This document shows, one piece after another, positions 34,223 through 42,417 of a stretch of DNA of 64,000 bases. Source of the stretch: Gemmatimonas aurantiaca (lineage in GTDB: Bacteria > Gemmatimonadota > Gemmatimonadetes > Gemmatimonadales > Gemmatimonadaceae); contig NZ_JBBCJO010000002.1 of assembly GCF_037190085.1 (NCBI RefSeq), positions 434,001 through 498,000 on the forward strand. Direction: 5' to 3'. The position numbers and the translations under genes were made by a program. The notes beneath the pieces were generated by a model. That model did not search any database, had not been told where the DNA came from, and saw only the letters and a list, made by a program, of their open reading frames with translations. Numbering within the stretch: position 1 is the first letter of the stretch; every line of letters begins with the position of its first letter.

Positions 34223-35212
34223 ATGCCTCGTTCTCTTCCCCTCCGATTCACGATCGGCGCGCGCATCGCGCTCGCCTCGGCGCTGACGTTCGCCGCGCTG
34301 TTTCCGACGCCATTCGCCCGCCTGGATGCACAACGTGCACAGCAGGTGGTGCGCACCGCCGATCCGGCCAAACGCGGTGTTCCGCTGAGCGCCTTCCCAC
34401 GATTCGTGAAGCTCACGGACAACGTGTACGGCTACGAGGAAATCCGGCAACCGGGCTTCACCACGGTGAGCCTCGTGGTGATCGGCAAGGATGGTGTGCT
34501 CATCGCCGACGGCCAGGGATCGCCGGACGCCACGCAGACCATGGTGGAGAAGATCAGGACACTCACTCCCTTGCCGATCAAGTGGTACATCGTGGGCTCG
34601 GATCATGGTGACCACACGGCCGGCAACAGCGTGCTGCCCAAAGGCATCACCTACGTGGTGCACCCCAATTCCCTGGCGCAACTCAAGCGCGACTCGGCGG
34701 CGGCCACGGGCGGACGTGTGGTCATCGTCCCACCCAAGGCCATGACCGGCACCGAAGAAACGATCGACGTCGGCACCACGAAGGTGAAGGTGCTGTTCCT
34801 GGGCCGCGCACACACCGGCGGCGACCTCATGGTGCAGTTGCCGAAGGAGAAGATCCTCTTCATGAGCGAGGCCTATCTCAATCGGGTGTTTCCGGCCATG
34901 CGGTCGGCGTATCCGAGCGAATGGGTGAAGACCATCAACGCCGCACTCGCGTTGAAGAACGTGGACTGGTACATCCCCGGACACGGCTTCATCGAAGACC
35001 GCAAAGTGTCGCGCGAGGAGCTCGTGACGTTCCGCGACGCGACGGTGAGCGTGATCAATGAAGTGAAGCGGCTCAAGGCGGCGGGATTGAGCCTCGACGA
35101 CGCCGTGAAGCAGGCAAAGTGGGGGCCGCTGAGCGAGTGGTTCCTGGCCGATCAGCAGGGGCCGATCGCCGTGCGGCGGGTGTGGGCGGCGTTGGATGGG
35201 ACGCTGAAGTAG
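34223..35212 (+). CDS. Secreted MBL-fold protein with altered metal site
   Basis: The 329-residue product has a signal peptide (residues 8-37) and a metallo-beta-lactamase fold (LTDNVYGYEEI, VVIGKDGVLIADGQGS). The expected HxHxDH signature reads SDHGDH at 126-131, so the first zinc histidine is a serine. His197 (GRAHTGGD) and the final YIPGHG are present, while the usual FxGD reads FMSEA. Metal site 1 is therefore degenerate and catalysis may be altered or lost. The last 36 codons reappear, at about 80% base identity, in 36292-36399. A CATTTT hexamer sits six bases... 12 to 7 bases before the ATG. Confidence 0.82.
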   Translation: MPRSLPLRFTIGARIALASALTFAALFPTPFARLDAQRAQQVVRTADPAKRGVPLSAFPRFVKLTDNVYGYEEIRQPGFTTVSLVVIGKDGVLIADGQGSPDATQTMVEKIRTLTPLPIKWYIVGSDHGDHTAGNSVLPKGITYVVHPNSLAQLKRDSAAATGGRVVIVPPKAMTGTEETIDVGTTKVKVLFLGRAHTGGDLMVQLPKEKILFMSEAYLNRVFPAMRSAYPSEWVKTINAALALKNVDWYIPGHGFIEDRKVSREELVTFRDATVSVINEVKRLKAAGLSLDDAVKQAKWGPLSEWFLADQQGPIAVRRVWAALDGTLK

Positions 35213-35275
35213 CGTGGTGGGTTATGGGTTCAGGGTTTGGGGGTGAACGGCCGGTGGAGCACCGGGGAGGAAACG

Positions 35276-36295
35276 ATGTGGTCCATGGTGCCGCGTGTCA
35301 TCGGACTCGCCCTATTTGTCTCGTGCACATCTGCGCTTGCTGGTCAGAGCGCAGAGACCAATGGTATTGTGCGCGGCGAGGTCGTCAGCTCCGTCGATAG
35401 TCGACCCGTCGTCGATGCCGAGATCCTCCTCACCATTGGATCCGGCACGCGGATTTCACGAACCGACGAGCGTGGGCAGTTTTCGATCAACAGGGTTCCC
35501 GACGGGCGTCATGGCTTGCAGGTGAGACGATTGGGCTATTTGCCCAGCTCGCTCACGGTTGATGTTCAGGACGGAACGGCCTCCGTCACAGTGCGGCTTG
35601 CCCCTTCGACGCAGGTCCTGCAGAGCGTCCGGGTCCGGCGTTCGTTCTCGGGCGTTCGCGGTGTCGTAGGAGCGGATTCGACCCTCGAGCCTATTGTTGG
35701 GGCACAAGTCGCCATCATGGGCACAAGTGGGCGAGCGAAGACCGACTCAGTCGGAGGGTTTCTCATCGGTATTCGCCCGGGAGCGTACATCGCGCGGATT
35801 TCGGCACCAGGTTTCCGACCGTCGCTCCGCAGCATCCTCGTCAGACGGGATACAGTCACCGAGGTGGTGGAGTTGCTGGCGACTGGGCAGAAGGGAAGCT
35901 CCATCGTGCTGGAGGCCGCACTGACGGACGCCTATACCAGGCTGAATGCGCGCGGCCCCATGTCGGTCGTGGTTTCGGGTGAAGAGCTGAGACAAACGAA
36001 ATCCGATGGGCTCGTGGCCGCACTGATGCAGAACCGAACCACGAGCGCAAAAGGGCTCCGACTTGGCCGATCGGTTTGCATCTTCCTGAACGGAAGGCCG
36101 ATGCCGGACTTGGGCCTGTCCATGTTGAACACTGCGGAGGTCGAGGCACTGGAGGTCTACACCAAGGCATCCGATACGCACGGAGCACTGGGTCAGTTGT
36201 GGCCCCCGGGCCGTGAGTGCGGATCGACAGGAGTTGCTTCAAAGCCCGACCCTTCCGTCACCATCGCATGGATCGTCATATGGACCCGACAATGA
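35276..36295 (+). CDS. Secreted protein with two regulatory-like beta-sandwich domains
   Basis: The 339-residue product has a signal peptide (VIGLALFVSCTSALAG), then two CarboxypepD_reg-like modules: GIVRGEVVSSVDSRPVVDAEI...RTDERGQFSINRVPDGRHGL, and GVVGADSTLEPIVGAQVAI...TDSVGGFLIGIRPGAYI. A plug-like segment ends in CIFLNGRPMPDLG and AEVEALEVYTKASD. It lacks a beta-barrel. It is a relative of the 26711 protein with a duplicated first domain. A GGGAGG Shine-Dalgarno lies six bases before the ATG. The gene sits between the MBL-fold gene and a degenerate copy of that gene's 3' end. Confidence 0.7.
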   Translation: MWSMVPRVIGLALFVSCTSALAGQSAETNGIVRGEVVSSVDSRPVVDAEILLTIGSGTRISRTDERGQFSINRVPDGRHGLQVRRLGYLPSSLTVDVQDGTASVTVRLAPSTQVLQSVRVRRSFSGVRGVVGADSTLEPIVGAQVAIMGTSGRAKTDSVGGFLIGIRPGAYIARISAPGFRPSLRSILVRRDTVTEVVELLATGQKGSSIVLEAALTDAYTRLNARGPMSVVVSGEELRQTKSDGLVAALMQNRTTSAKGLRLGRSVCIFLNGRPMPDLGLSMLNTAEVEALEVYTKASDTHGALGQLWPPGRECGSTGVASKPDPSVTIAWIVIWTRQ

Positions 36296-36399
36296 AGCAG
36301 GCCAGGTGGGGACGCCTCAGTGCTTGGTTCCTGGTGAATCAGCCGGGGCCGATCGCCGTGCGGCGGGTGTGCCGGGAGTTGGGATGGACGCTGAAGTAG
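36292..36399 (+). pseudogene. Duplicated 3'-end fragment of the MBL-fold gene
   Basis: These 108 bases align without gaps to 35105-35212, the last 36 codons of the MBL-fold gene, with about 21 substitutions. The reading frame and TAG stop are kept, ending in GWTLK versus DGTLK. The rest of the gene is absent, so this is a remnant of a duplicated or displaced copy. It overlaps the stop of the preceding gene by four bases. Confidence 0.75.
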
Positions 36400-36402
36400 C
36401 AT

Positions 36403-36436
36403 TGTGGGCTCCCGGGAGCGGCCCGGGGAGCCCACA
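36403..36436 (+). terminator. Hairpin terminator after the duplicated fragment
   Basis: An 11-bp perfect stem (TGTGGGCTCCC and its complement at 36426-36436) with a 12-base loop is followed by GTCTTGTATTT. The T-run is weak, so efficiency is uncertain. Confidence 0.6.
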
Positions 36437-36535
36437 GTCTTGTATTTCAGGTTGGCGTCCTTTAGCGTCAGACGTGTAGCCCAGTCAAAAAGAAACACTT
36501 AGAACACCCAAGCCTCCCCCGGACCGGCGTTACCC

Positions 36536-36916
36536 GTGTCCGGTAATCGTGCGGACGTCCCAGTCGAGGAGTTGCGCAACGCCGTTCGGGAACGGGTTGC
36601 GGAAAAGTCCATTCGCGTCGTCGCTCAGGAAACCGGGATGAGCCCGACAGGCTTGTGGCGATTCATCGGCGGTACCTCGCCGTACCTGAAGACGCAGCGA
36701 CGGCTGCAAGCATGGTACGTGATGGACCGGGCCGAGCGGTCGGAGCTCGAGGTGACCGGGCCGTTGGCGGCTGCGGCGCTCGATATCCTGACAAGGCATT
36801 TGCCAGCCGAAATGAGAATGGAGCGTGCTGCTCAATTGCTGAGTCTGCTCGAAGAACAGGGGAAGCCGGTTCCGGCCTGGCTGGCGAGGCTCAGAGAGCA
36901 CGGCGACGTACCGTAA
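36536..36916 (+). CDS. Small helix-turn-helix protein
   Basis: The 126-residue protein has an N-terminal HTH-like segment (VEELRNAVRERVAEKSIRVVAQETGMSPTGLWRFIGG), close to the Cro/XRE or homeodomain-type pattern with the recognition helix SPTGLWRFI. The rest is a helical Leu-rich domain (AAALDILTRHLPAEMRMERAAQLLSLLEEQGK). It is probably a DNA-binding regulator; its target is unknown. The start is a GTG without a clear Shine-Dalgarno, and no other start would keep the HTH. It lies upstream of the PEP-CTERM gene in the same direction with a 221-base gap. Confidence 0.65.
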   Translation: MSGNRADVPVEELRNAVRERVAEKSIRVVAQETGMSPTGLWRFIGGTSPYLKTQRRLQAWYVMDRAERSELEVTGPLAAAALDILTRHLPAEMRMERAAQLLSLLEEQGKPVPAWLARLREHGDVP

Positions 36917-37137
36917 AAGCAGACGACGGCACGAAACAGAGGTGGAATACCCCTGCTACAGGCTGTAGTTGAGTCGCAACAACAGATCGGTACGGCGTGC
37001 CAATGATGGGAGCGCCAACCGGTCTATCTGCCTACCAGTACTGCACATAAAAGATTCCACAATACGGAAATCACCAGGTACGCTTATTGCTGACTGTTCT
37101 TTCTGTTTCTTTTTGTTTCCCTCCACCGTTTCGGACT

Positions 37138-37965
37138 ATGCATCCCTTGAGCAAGGCCGCCCTCATCGCCACGGCAACCCTCGGAGCGATCGCGCTTCCG
37201 GCGTCTGCCCAGACCGTCACCTACACCCCCGGAACGCAGTACGATGTCGCCGGACTCGGCAACCATGTAGCGACCGGCGCGAGCATGGCCGGGATGCAGG
37301 TGACGTATACGACATTCTCGGGTTTCACCGAGACACTGACCTGGGGAGCACTGGGCGGTGGCTATGCAGGCCAGTGCGGCGTGATGTCCTCAGACGGAGG
37401 GTACCGGTTCGTTTTGCGCTTTACCTGTCAAGAGGACACCTACTCGTCCTATGCGGGCTACACCTGGCTGCTGAGCTATGCGGGAAAGGACCAGTTCACA
37501 GGCGAACAACTGCATGGTGAACTTTCGACTGTCGTGCTCAACGGTGCGTCGAGCCGTACGGTGTTCGATTGTGCGTGGACAGGCAACTCGTGCCAGCAGA
37601 ATGGCAACACGGCAACCGAGGTTGGCACGTCGGGATCGGACAAGGGCTGGTCAGCCCAGAACGCAGGCTTTGGAAACGAACCAACTTTTACGTACTCGAA
37701 CATTGTGGGAATCGGCGGAATTGCGCCGGTTGGGGACATCTATGAGCAATTGCTGATCGACTTCACGGGAAGGAATTTCGGTGCAAATGGAAGCACCGCA
37801 TACGTCTTCTACGTCGACACCGACCACACCGACCCCAACTCACCCATCCCGTCGCCGTGGACGAGCACGCCGCCAACCACGGTTCCCGAACCGAGCACCT
37901 ATGCGCTCATGGCTTCGGGGCTGGCAGCGATCTTCGGTATCGCCCGACGCAGACGGACGGCCTGA
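37138..37965 (+). CDS. PEP-CTERM sorting-domain protein
   Basis: The 275-residue exported protein has a signal peptide (residues 1-24, ending SASAQ-like in ALPASAQ). A Ser/Thr/Gly-rich extracellular domain with two Cys pairs follows. The C-terminus is a classical PEP-CTERM anchor: VPEPSTYALMASGLAAIFG followed by basic RRRRTA. Exosortase recognises this tail and processes the protein at the membrane, usually in exopolysaccharide-producing bacteria. No exosortase is in the window. The leader is pyrimidine-rich with no Shine-Dalgarno. A good intrinsic terminator follows. Confidence 0.85.
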   Translation: MHPLSKAALIATATLGAIALPASAQTVTYTPGTQYDVAGLGNHVATGASMAGMQVTYTTFSGFTETLTWGALGGGYAGQCGVMSSDGGYRFVLRFTCQEDTYSSYAGYTWLLSYAGKDQFTGEQLHGELSTVVLNGASSRTVFDCAWTGNSCQQNGNTATEVGTSGSDKGWSAQNAGFGNEPTFTYSNIVGIGGIAPVGDIYEQLLIDFTGRNFGANGSTAYVFYVDTDHTDPNSPIPSPWTSTPPTTVPEPSTYALMASGLAAIFGIARRRRTA

Positions 37966-38003
37966 GCATCAAGACCGCCGCGCTGCAGGCGACGACATCA
38001 TCT

Positions 38004-38040
38004 GCAGAGCCGGTCCTCAGGGATCGGCTCTGCTCATTTT
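38004..38040 (+). terminator. Intrinsic terminator of the PEP-CTERM gene
   Basis: A 9-bp perfect stem (GCAGAGCCG at 38004-38012 and CGGCTCTGC at 38025-38033) with a 12-base loop is followed by TCATTTT. Confidence 0.8.
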
Positions 38041-38084
38041 GAACCCGTGCGTAGTCGCGGACACCTGCTCGATACCCGCCCGAC

Positions 38085-38657
38085 TCAGGCGCCTGCTCGT
38101 CTCCCAATCCATTCTCCCACATCGGAATCCACTCGTCCCGTTCGCCGCCAAACGAACGCGGTGAATGCCAATGCAGCGCATACCATCACAAGGAGTATGC
38201 GCTGTCGTTGTTTTTCACGGTGCTGGAGATGCTCCCGCGCCTCCTGCATCGCTTCGCGGGCGATGCTTCTGTCCTGCATCAATCGATCCCGCTGCGGCAG
38301 TGCGTTCCACAGTGCTTCGGGAGCTGCCTCGCTGAAGGGATTGAGCGAGAAGCCTTCCCATACGAGCGTATCCGATGGATGCTCGATGAAAGGGAGTTCT
38401 CCCCACGGCTCTCGTACTGGCGAGAACCGGGCTCTGACTTTTCGCGCCGTGAGGGCTGTGGCGCTGTCTCTCGGAACACCCGCAACGATCAATGCGGACC
38501 AATATCCGGAGGCGGCGCTTTGTGCTCCGAACAACGCCTGCTCGATTCGTTGCTCCCGATTCAATCTCAGCCATAGTGCCGTGATCGCCATCGCTCCCGC
38601 ACCACAGGCGACCAGGTAGCGCAGCCAGTTACGACGACTTCGGTTGCTGTTGATCAT
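38085..38657 (-). CDS. Hypothetical protein with two terminal membrane helices
   Basis: The 190-residue product has a hydrophobic helix at 13-30 (YLVACGAGAMAITALWL) and another near 155-168 (ILLVMVCAALAFTAFVW). A polar loop of about 120 residues, probably periplasmic, lies between them and ends in a charged helix (REAMQEAREHLQHREKQRQR). No family was recognised. A GGAAAG Shine-Dalgarno lies seven bases before the ATG. It faces the PEP-CTERM gene across a terminator. Confidence 0.7.
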   Translation of the reverse strand: MINSNRSRRNWLRYLVACGAGAMAITALWLRLNREQRIEQALFGAQSAASGYWSALIVAGVPRDSATALTARKVRARFSPVREPWGELPFIEHPSDTLVWEGFSLNPFSEAAPEALWNALPQRDRLMQDRSIAREAMQEAREHLQHREKQRQRILLVMVCAALAFTAFVWRRTGRVDSDVGEWIGRRAGA

Positions 38658-38794
38658 TGGACTTTCCGGAAAAGGAGGAGGTCGTGGGTTGGTGGGTTAT
38701 TTATGGAGACCACCGCGTATCGGAGGCGCGACCCACCACCCGTCTGTTCCCTCCAAACCCAACTCCCCAGAACCCACAACCGCACGGCCCTCCA

Positions 38795-39139
38795 CTACCG
38801 CCGCGACACCGCGAGCCCCCGCCCGATCCCCCCCGCAATCCCGCCCGCCTGCAGCGCCGGCAACAACAGCGTCATCGCCATGATGCCCCAGGCAGGCAGC
38901 CGGAAGTTGCCGGCGATCATCCCGGCCCAGTGCCATACCGGCGCACCACGCATCGCCGTGGCGCCCAACAACAATGCCGCTGCGACGATGGCCGAGAAGA
39001 AACCCACACGGAATGCGCCCGGCCCGCGCACGGCGAGTCCGATCAAGACCCCACCGATCGCGGCGCCCCAGACGCCGAGAAACGCCTGTGCCGCGACCTG
39101 CACCAGCAACGCCACGATGAACACCGATCCACTGGGCAT
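38795..39139 (-). CDS. Hypothetical small membrane protein
   Basis: The 114-residue product has about four hydrophobic segments (SVFIVALLVQVAAQAFLGVWGAAIG, VGFFSAIVAAALLLG, IMAMTLLLPALQAGGIAGGIG). No family is assigned. It starts 24 bases past the stop of the penicillin acylase gene and is transcribed in the same direction, so it is likely co-transcribed. The 137 bases between it and the next upstream gene contain no other feature. Confidence 0.7.
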   Translation of the reverse strand: MPSGSVFIVALLVQVAAQAFLGVWGAAIGGVLIGLAVRGPGAFRVGFFSAIVAAALLLGATAMRGAPVWHWAGMIAGNFRLPAWGIMAMTLLLPALQAGGIAGGIGRGLAVSRR

Positions 39140-39162
39140 GCGAAGATTCCTCCTGTTCGGCG

Positions 39163-41691
39163 TCAGCGCGTAAGGGTGAGCACTGCGCGCACATCGCTCG
39201 CGGGCAGGTCGGTGACGGTGCGCGGGGTGCGCACGCTGTCCAGCGTCCCACTGCTCCACAACGGCAGTCGATCGAGATAGCGGCTGCTCGCCGGGTTGCC
39301 GCTCTGTCCGCCGGGATACGTCGCGCGAATCACGGGTTCCTTGCCGAACTCCACCACCATGCGCCAACTGGAGCCGAAGTTCGCGCGTTTGGAGGCCACG
39401 GAGGGATTGAGTGTGCCGCGTCCTCCGTCGATGGGCGTGAACGGCGCCGCGAAGCCTTCGAGCTTGAGCAGATGCGTGGGCCGGGCCGGCGAGACCGTGC
39501 CCCAGACCCAGGGCTTCTGCGCCGGGTCGCCATACTGCGTGACCAGCGAATCGTACGCCGTGGCCAGCGCCGTGGAGAGCACCACGTCACGATCCTCACG
39601 CGCCGAGGGAGTACGCCGATCGTCCCACCAGCCGTTGGTGGAATCGGCGACGAGTTGCAGCAGACGCGATTCGGACGGTGTGGCAACACGCTGCCGCGCA
39701 CCCGGCGGCGTGAGCTCGTCATAGATCAGCGCCGTCGTGAACGACAGCGCCATCTCGAAGAGACGCGCACCGGTGTTGTCGCGTGTGTATCGGCGGTCCC
39801 ACTTCGACAGCAACGTTTCGGCGGCTTCCAGCGACGGCGAGCCGGCTCCCGTCGCACGGCGCACTTCGGCGGCGTGCAGGAATGCCGGCACCAGCAGGTC
39901 GGCGCGCACGCTGCCGGGATCCGTCTGGAACTGCCGCATGCGATCGGCGGTCATGCTGCTGTCGCCACGCAGCAGACGATTGATCTGCAGCGCGCGCCAG
40001 ATCTCGTAGTGCGCATCCACGCCGAAGTACAGCGGATCGTACAGCGGGTCGATGGGTTCCTGATTGGCCGAGGCGAGAAAGCCCTGTGCGGGATTCACGC
40101 TCTGCGGATACCGATCGACCGGACGGAAACCGATCCAGTCGGTGCGGCGGGTATTGCCCTCACGAATGGCCGTGCCGCGTCCGCTGTCGGCACGGATGGG
40201 ATACCGCCCGGTGGACCGGATCGCGATGGTGCCGCCCGTATCGGCGACGATCATGTTCTGCGCCGGTGCCTGGTAATACACCGCCATCGAATCGAGAAAT
40301 GCCGTCGCCGAGGGCGCACGCTGTCCGGCGCGAAAGCCCAGCAATTCGTTGCCGGCTTCGAGCACCGTCCATCGCATCGACAGCCATTCGCGGCCAACCC
40401 GCTGCATGGGTCCACGATGCGTGTAGTACACCGTGTCCACACCGATCACCGTGCCCTGCGGGCCACGATACGTCTCGATGCGCGTGTCGACGAAGGGCAC
40501 GTTCTCGCCATCGAGCTGATAGCGCGTGGGATGTTTTGCATCGTCCACGGTCTCGCGCCAGAAGTCCATGACATCGGCGCCCGTGTTGGTGAAGCTCCAC
40601 GCGAAGGCGCGTGTATACCCGATCACCACACCCGGCAGACCGGGAATGGTCACACCGCCCACATCCATCACACCGGGCACCACCATGTGCACTTCATACC
40701 AGATGCTCGGCAGCGTGAGTTCGAGATGCGGATCACCCGCCAGCAGCGCTCTGCCCGAGGCACTGCGTTGCGGCGCCACCGCCCAGTTGTTGCTGGCGAA
40801 GGCGCGTTCCTGCGCGAGCATCGCGCGCTCGTCGGCCGAGGCCCCGATATCGCGCGACCAGCCGAACAGCGTCTGCTCGACGCCGCCGAGTGCGGTCACC
40901 AGTCGTGCGGCCGCGGTGTCGGGGGCCCCGGGCGCCGGCAGCGGGGTGAACATCTCGCGCGGTTCGTGCCGCGGGGCGGGCTGGATGGGCTCCTGCACCG
41001 GCGAATCGGTGTCGAAGAGTGCATCGGCCGCCGAATCGCCCACGAGCGCGCGCGCCCGCAGCAGATCGAGTTCCACCGGTGCATGCGCCAGCGTGTACCC
41101 CATGCGATTGAACAGATGCAGCGTGTGCACCGGCAACCATTCCCGCGGCGTCTTGTTCAACAGCTTGTATTCGGCCGGATACCGCGCCGGCGACAGCGAC
41201 GCACGCCAGGCGTTGATGCCATCGGCATACGCCTGCAGCAATTGCATCATCTCGCCATTGCGATCGAATGACGCGAGGCGTTGTTCGGCGGCACGCGGCA
41301 TGCCCAGGCGACGGGTCTCCTGATCGGCCGGCAACGCGACATTGCCCACCAGTTCGGTGAGCGTGCCTTCCCCTGCCCGCGACTGCAATTCGAGCTGGAA
41401 GAGCCGGTCCCGCGCCACGACGTACCCCAGCGCTCGCACGGCGTCGAGTTCGGTGGTCGCGAAGATGTGCGGCACGCTGCGCTGGTCGTAGCGCACATCG
41501 ACCTGCGACCCGAGCGCGGGGATCCGGCCATCGGCGTCGGCGGGAAGATCGTCGGCCGCGTTGGCCCAGAGCCCCACCGACGGGGACAGCACCGAGCCGA
41601 GGGGCGGAAGCGGGCCGGCGCCACGTACGCCGATCCAGGTGGCACCCAGTCCAACGGCGAGCGAGGCAACTGCGAGGGCAATCCGGGCCAT
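39163..41691 (-). CDS. Penicillin acylase family protein (Ntn hydrolase)
   Basis: The 842-residue precursor of an N-terminal-nucleophile amidohydrolase has an N-terminal signal or anchor (residues 3-21) and an alpha-chain region (DVRYDQRSVPHIFATTELDAVRALGYVVARDRLFQLE). Autoprocessing is predicted at Ser300 in AFASNNWAVAP, whose serine becomes the beta-chain nucleophile. The later motifs GLPGVVIGYTRAFAWSFTNTGADV and the HRGP block are typical. Substrates include beta-lactams and acyl-homoserine lactones. It is periplasmic and followed by a small membrane protein gene. Confidence 0.93.
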   Translation of the reverse strand: MARIALAVASLAVGLGATWIGVRGAGPLPPLGSVLSPSVGLWANAADDLPADADGRIPALGSQVDVRYDQRSVPHIFATTELDAVRALGYVVARDRLFQLELQSRAGEGTLTELVGNVALPADQETRRLGMPRAAEQRLASFDRNGEMMQLLQAYADGINAWRASLSPARYPAEYKLLNKTPREWLPVHTLHLFNRMGYTLAHAPVELDLLRARALVGDSAADALFDTDSPVQEPIQPAPRHEPREMFTPLPAPGAPDTAAARLVTALGGVEQTLFGWSRDIGASADERAMLAQERAFASNNWAVAPQRSASGRALLAGDPHLELTLPSIWYEVHMVVPGVMDVGGVTIPGLPGVVIGYTRAFAWSFTNTGADVMDFWRETVDDAKHPTRYQLDGENVPFVDTRIETYRGPQGTVIGVDTVYYTHRGPMQRVGREWLSMRWTVLEAGNELLGFRAGQRAPSATAFLDSMAVYYQAPAQNMIVADTGGTIAIRSTGRYPIRADSGRGTAIREGNTRRTDWIGFRPVDRYPQSVNPAQGFLASANQEPIDPLYDPLYFGVDAHYEIWRALQINRLLRGDSSMTADRMRQFQTDPGSVRADLLVPAFLHAAEVRRATGAGSPSLEAAETLLSKWDRRYTRDNTGARLFEMALSFTTALIYDELTPPGARQRVATPSESRLLQLVADSTNGWWDDRRTPSAREDRDVVLSTALATAYDSLVTQYGDPAQKPWVWGTVSPARPTHLLKLEGFAAPFTPIDGGRGTLNPSVASKRANFGSSWRMVVEFGKEPVIRATYPGGQSGNPASSRYLDRLPLWSSGTLDSVRTPRTVTDLPASDVRAVLTLTR

Positions 41692-41720
41692 GCGATCAGG
41701 GGGAGATCAGTGGCGGGCGA

Positions 41721-41760
41721 GGGAAGTGACGACGGCGTCACAAACGCTCCGGGAAGTCAC
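41721..41760. promoter_or_regulatory. Direct and inverted repeat between acylase and sigma genes
   Basis: GGGAAGTGAC (41721-41730) is repeated as GGGAAGTCAC (41751-41760), exactly 30 bases later. The first copy overlaps a palindrome GTGACG-ACGG-CGTCAC (41726-41741). Lying in the divergent region, it is a candidate operator or ECF promoter region. Confidence 0.35.
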
Positions 41761-41811
41761 GGCAGCCTCAAGGATCCCGCCGGATCCCCCGGTGTGCAAG
41801 TTCTGAGCACG

Positions 41812-42417
41812 ATGGCGTCTCCGGACAGCGACCCTCGATCGGGTCGCGGAACGCCTCATCCCATTCTCACAATGGACGATCTCGAACGGTTGTTCCGGGA
41901 GTATCACGCCCCGGTCGTGCGCTATCTGACGCGCCGGCTGGGTGACCGTGATCTCGCCGAGGAGCTGGCCCAGGAGACCTTCATGCGCGCACTGCGTCAC
42001 GGGCCCGTGGCGAAGGAACGCGCCTGGCTCTTCGCCGTGGCCACCAACCTCATGCGCGACGAAGCCCGTCGCGCGGTCCGCGAGCGGCGGCGCCTGTCGC
42101 GGCTGCGCGGGGAGCTGCAGCACGACGCGGACGAGGAGCCCGACGTACTCCGCCTCGAGCGACAGGTGGACGAAGAAGAGACAGCCCTGCGCGAACAGGC
42201 GCTGGCCCGGTCGGCGGTGGACGCACTGGCCGAACGCGATCGCATGGCGCTGCTCCTGCGCGAAGAAGGGCTCGACTATCACGAAATCGCCGCGGCGCTG
42301 GGACTCAGTGTCGGCAGTGTGGGCACCACACTGTCGCGGGCCCGTCGTCGCCTGGTGGACGTTTACGAATCGCTGCAGCGGGAACAGGCTGCGCGGGAGG
42401 GATCCGATGTCGCGTGA
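41812..42417 (+). CDS. ECF-family RNA polymerase sigma factor
   Basis: The 201-residue sigma factor has the sigma-2 region (LFREYHAPVVRYLTRRLGDRDLAEELAQETFMRALR, then ERAWLFAVATNLMRDEARR) and the sigma-4 helix-turn-helix (EGLDYHEIAAALGLSVGSVGTTLSRARRRL). An ATG at 41872 would trim a 20-residue polar extension and is equally likely. Its stop overlaps the start of the anti-sigma/VWA fusion gene by 11 bases, so the two are co-translated and that protein is its probable regulator. This is the second ECF system in the window. Confidence 0.9.
   Translation: MASPDSDPRSGRGTPHPILTMDDLERLFREYHAPVVRYLTRRLGDRDLAEELAQETFMRALRHGPVAKERAWLFAVATNLMRDEARRAVRERRRLSRLRGELQHDADEEPDVLRLERQVDEEETALREQALARSAVDALAERDRMALLLREEGLDYHEIAAALGLSVGSVGTTLSRARRRLVDVYESLQREQAAREGSDVA

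Noticed and set aside
39472..41271. 599-codon open frame antisense to the penicillin acylase gene
   Set aside because: It mirrors the acylase frame in high-GC DNA, has Arg/His/Gly-rich composition typical of shadow frames, and no recognisable domain or Shine-Dalgarno.
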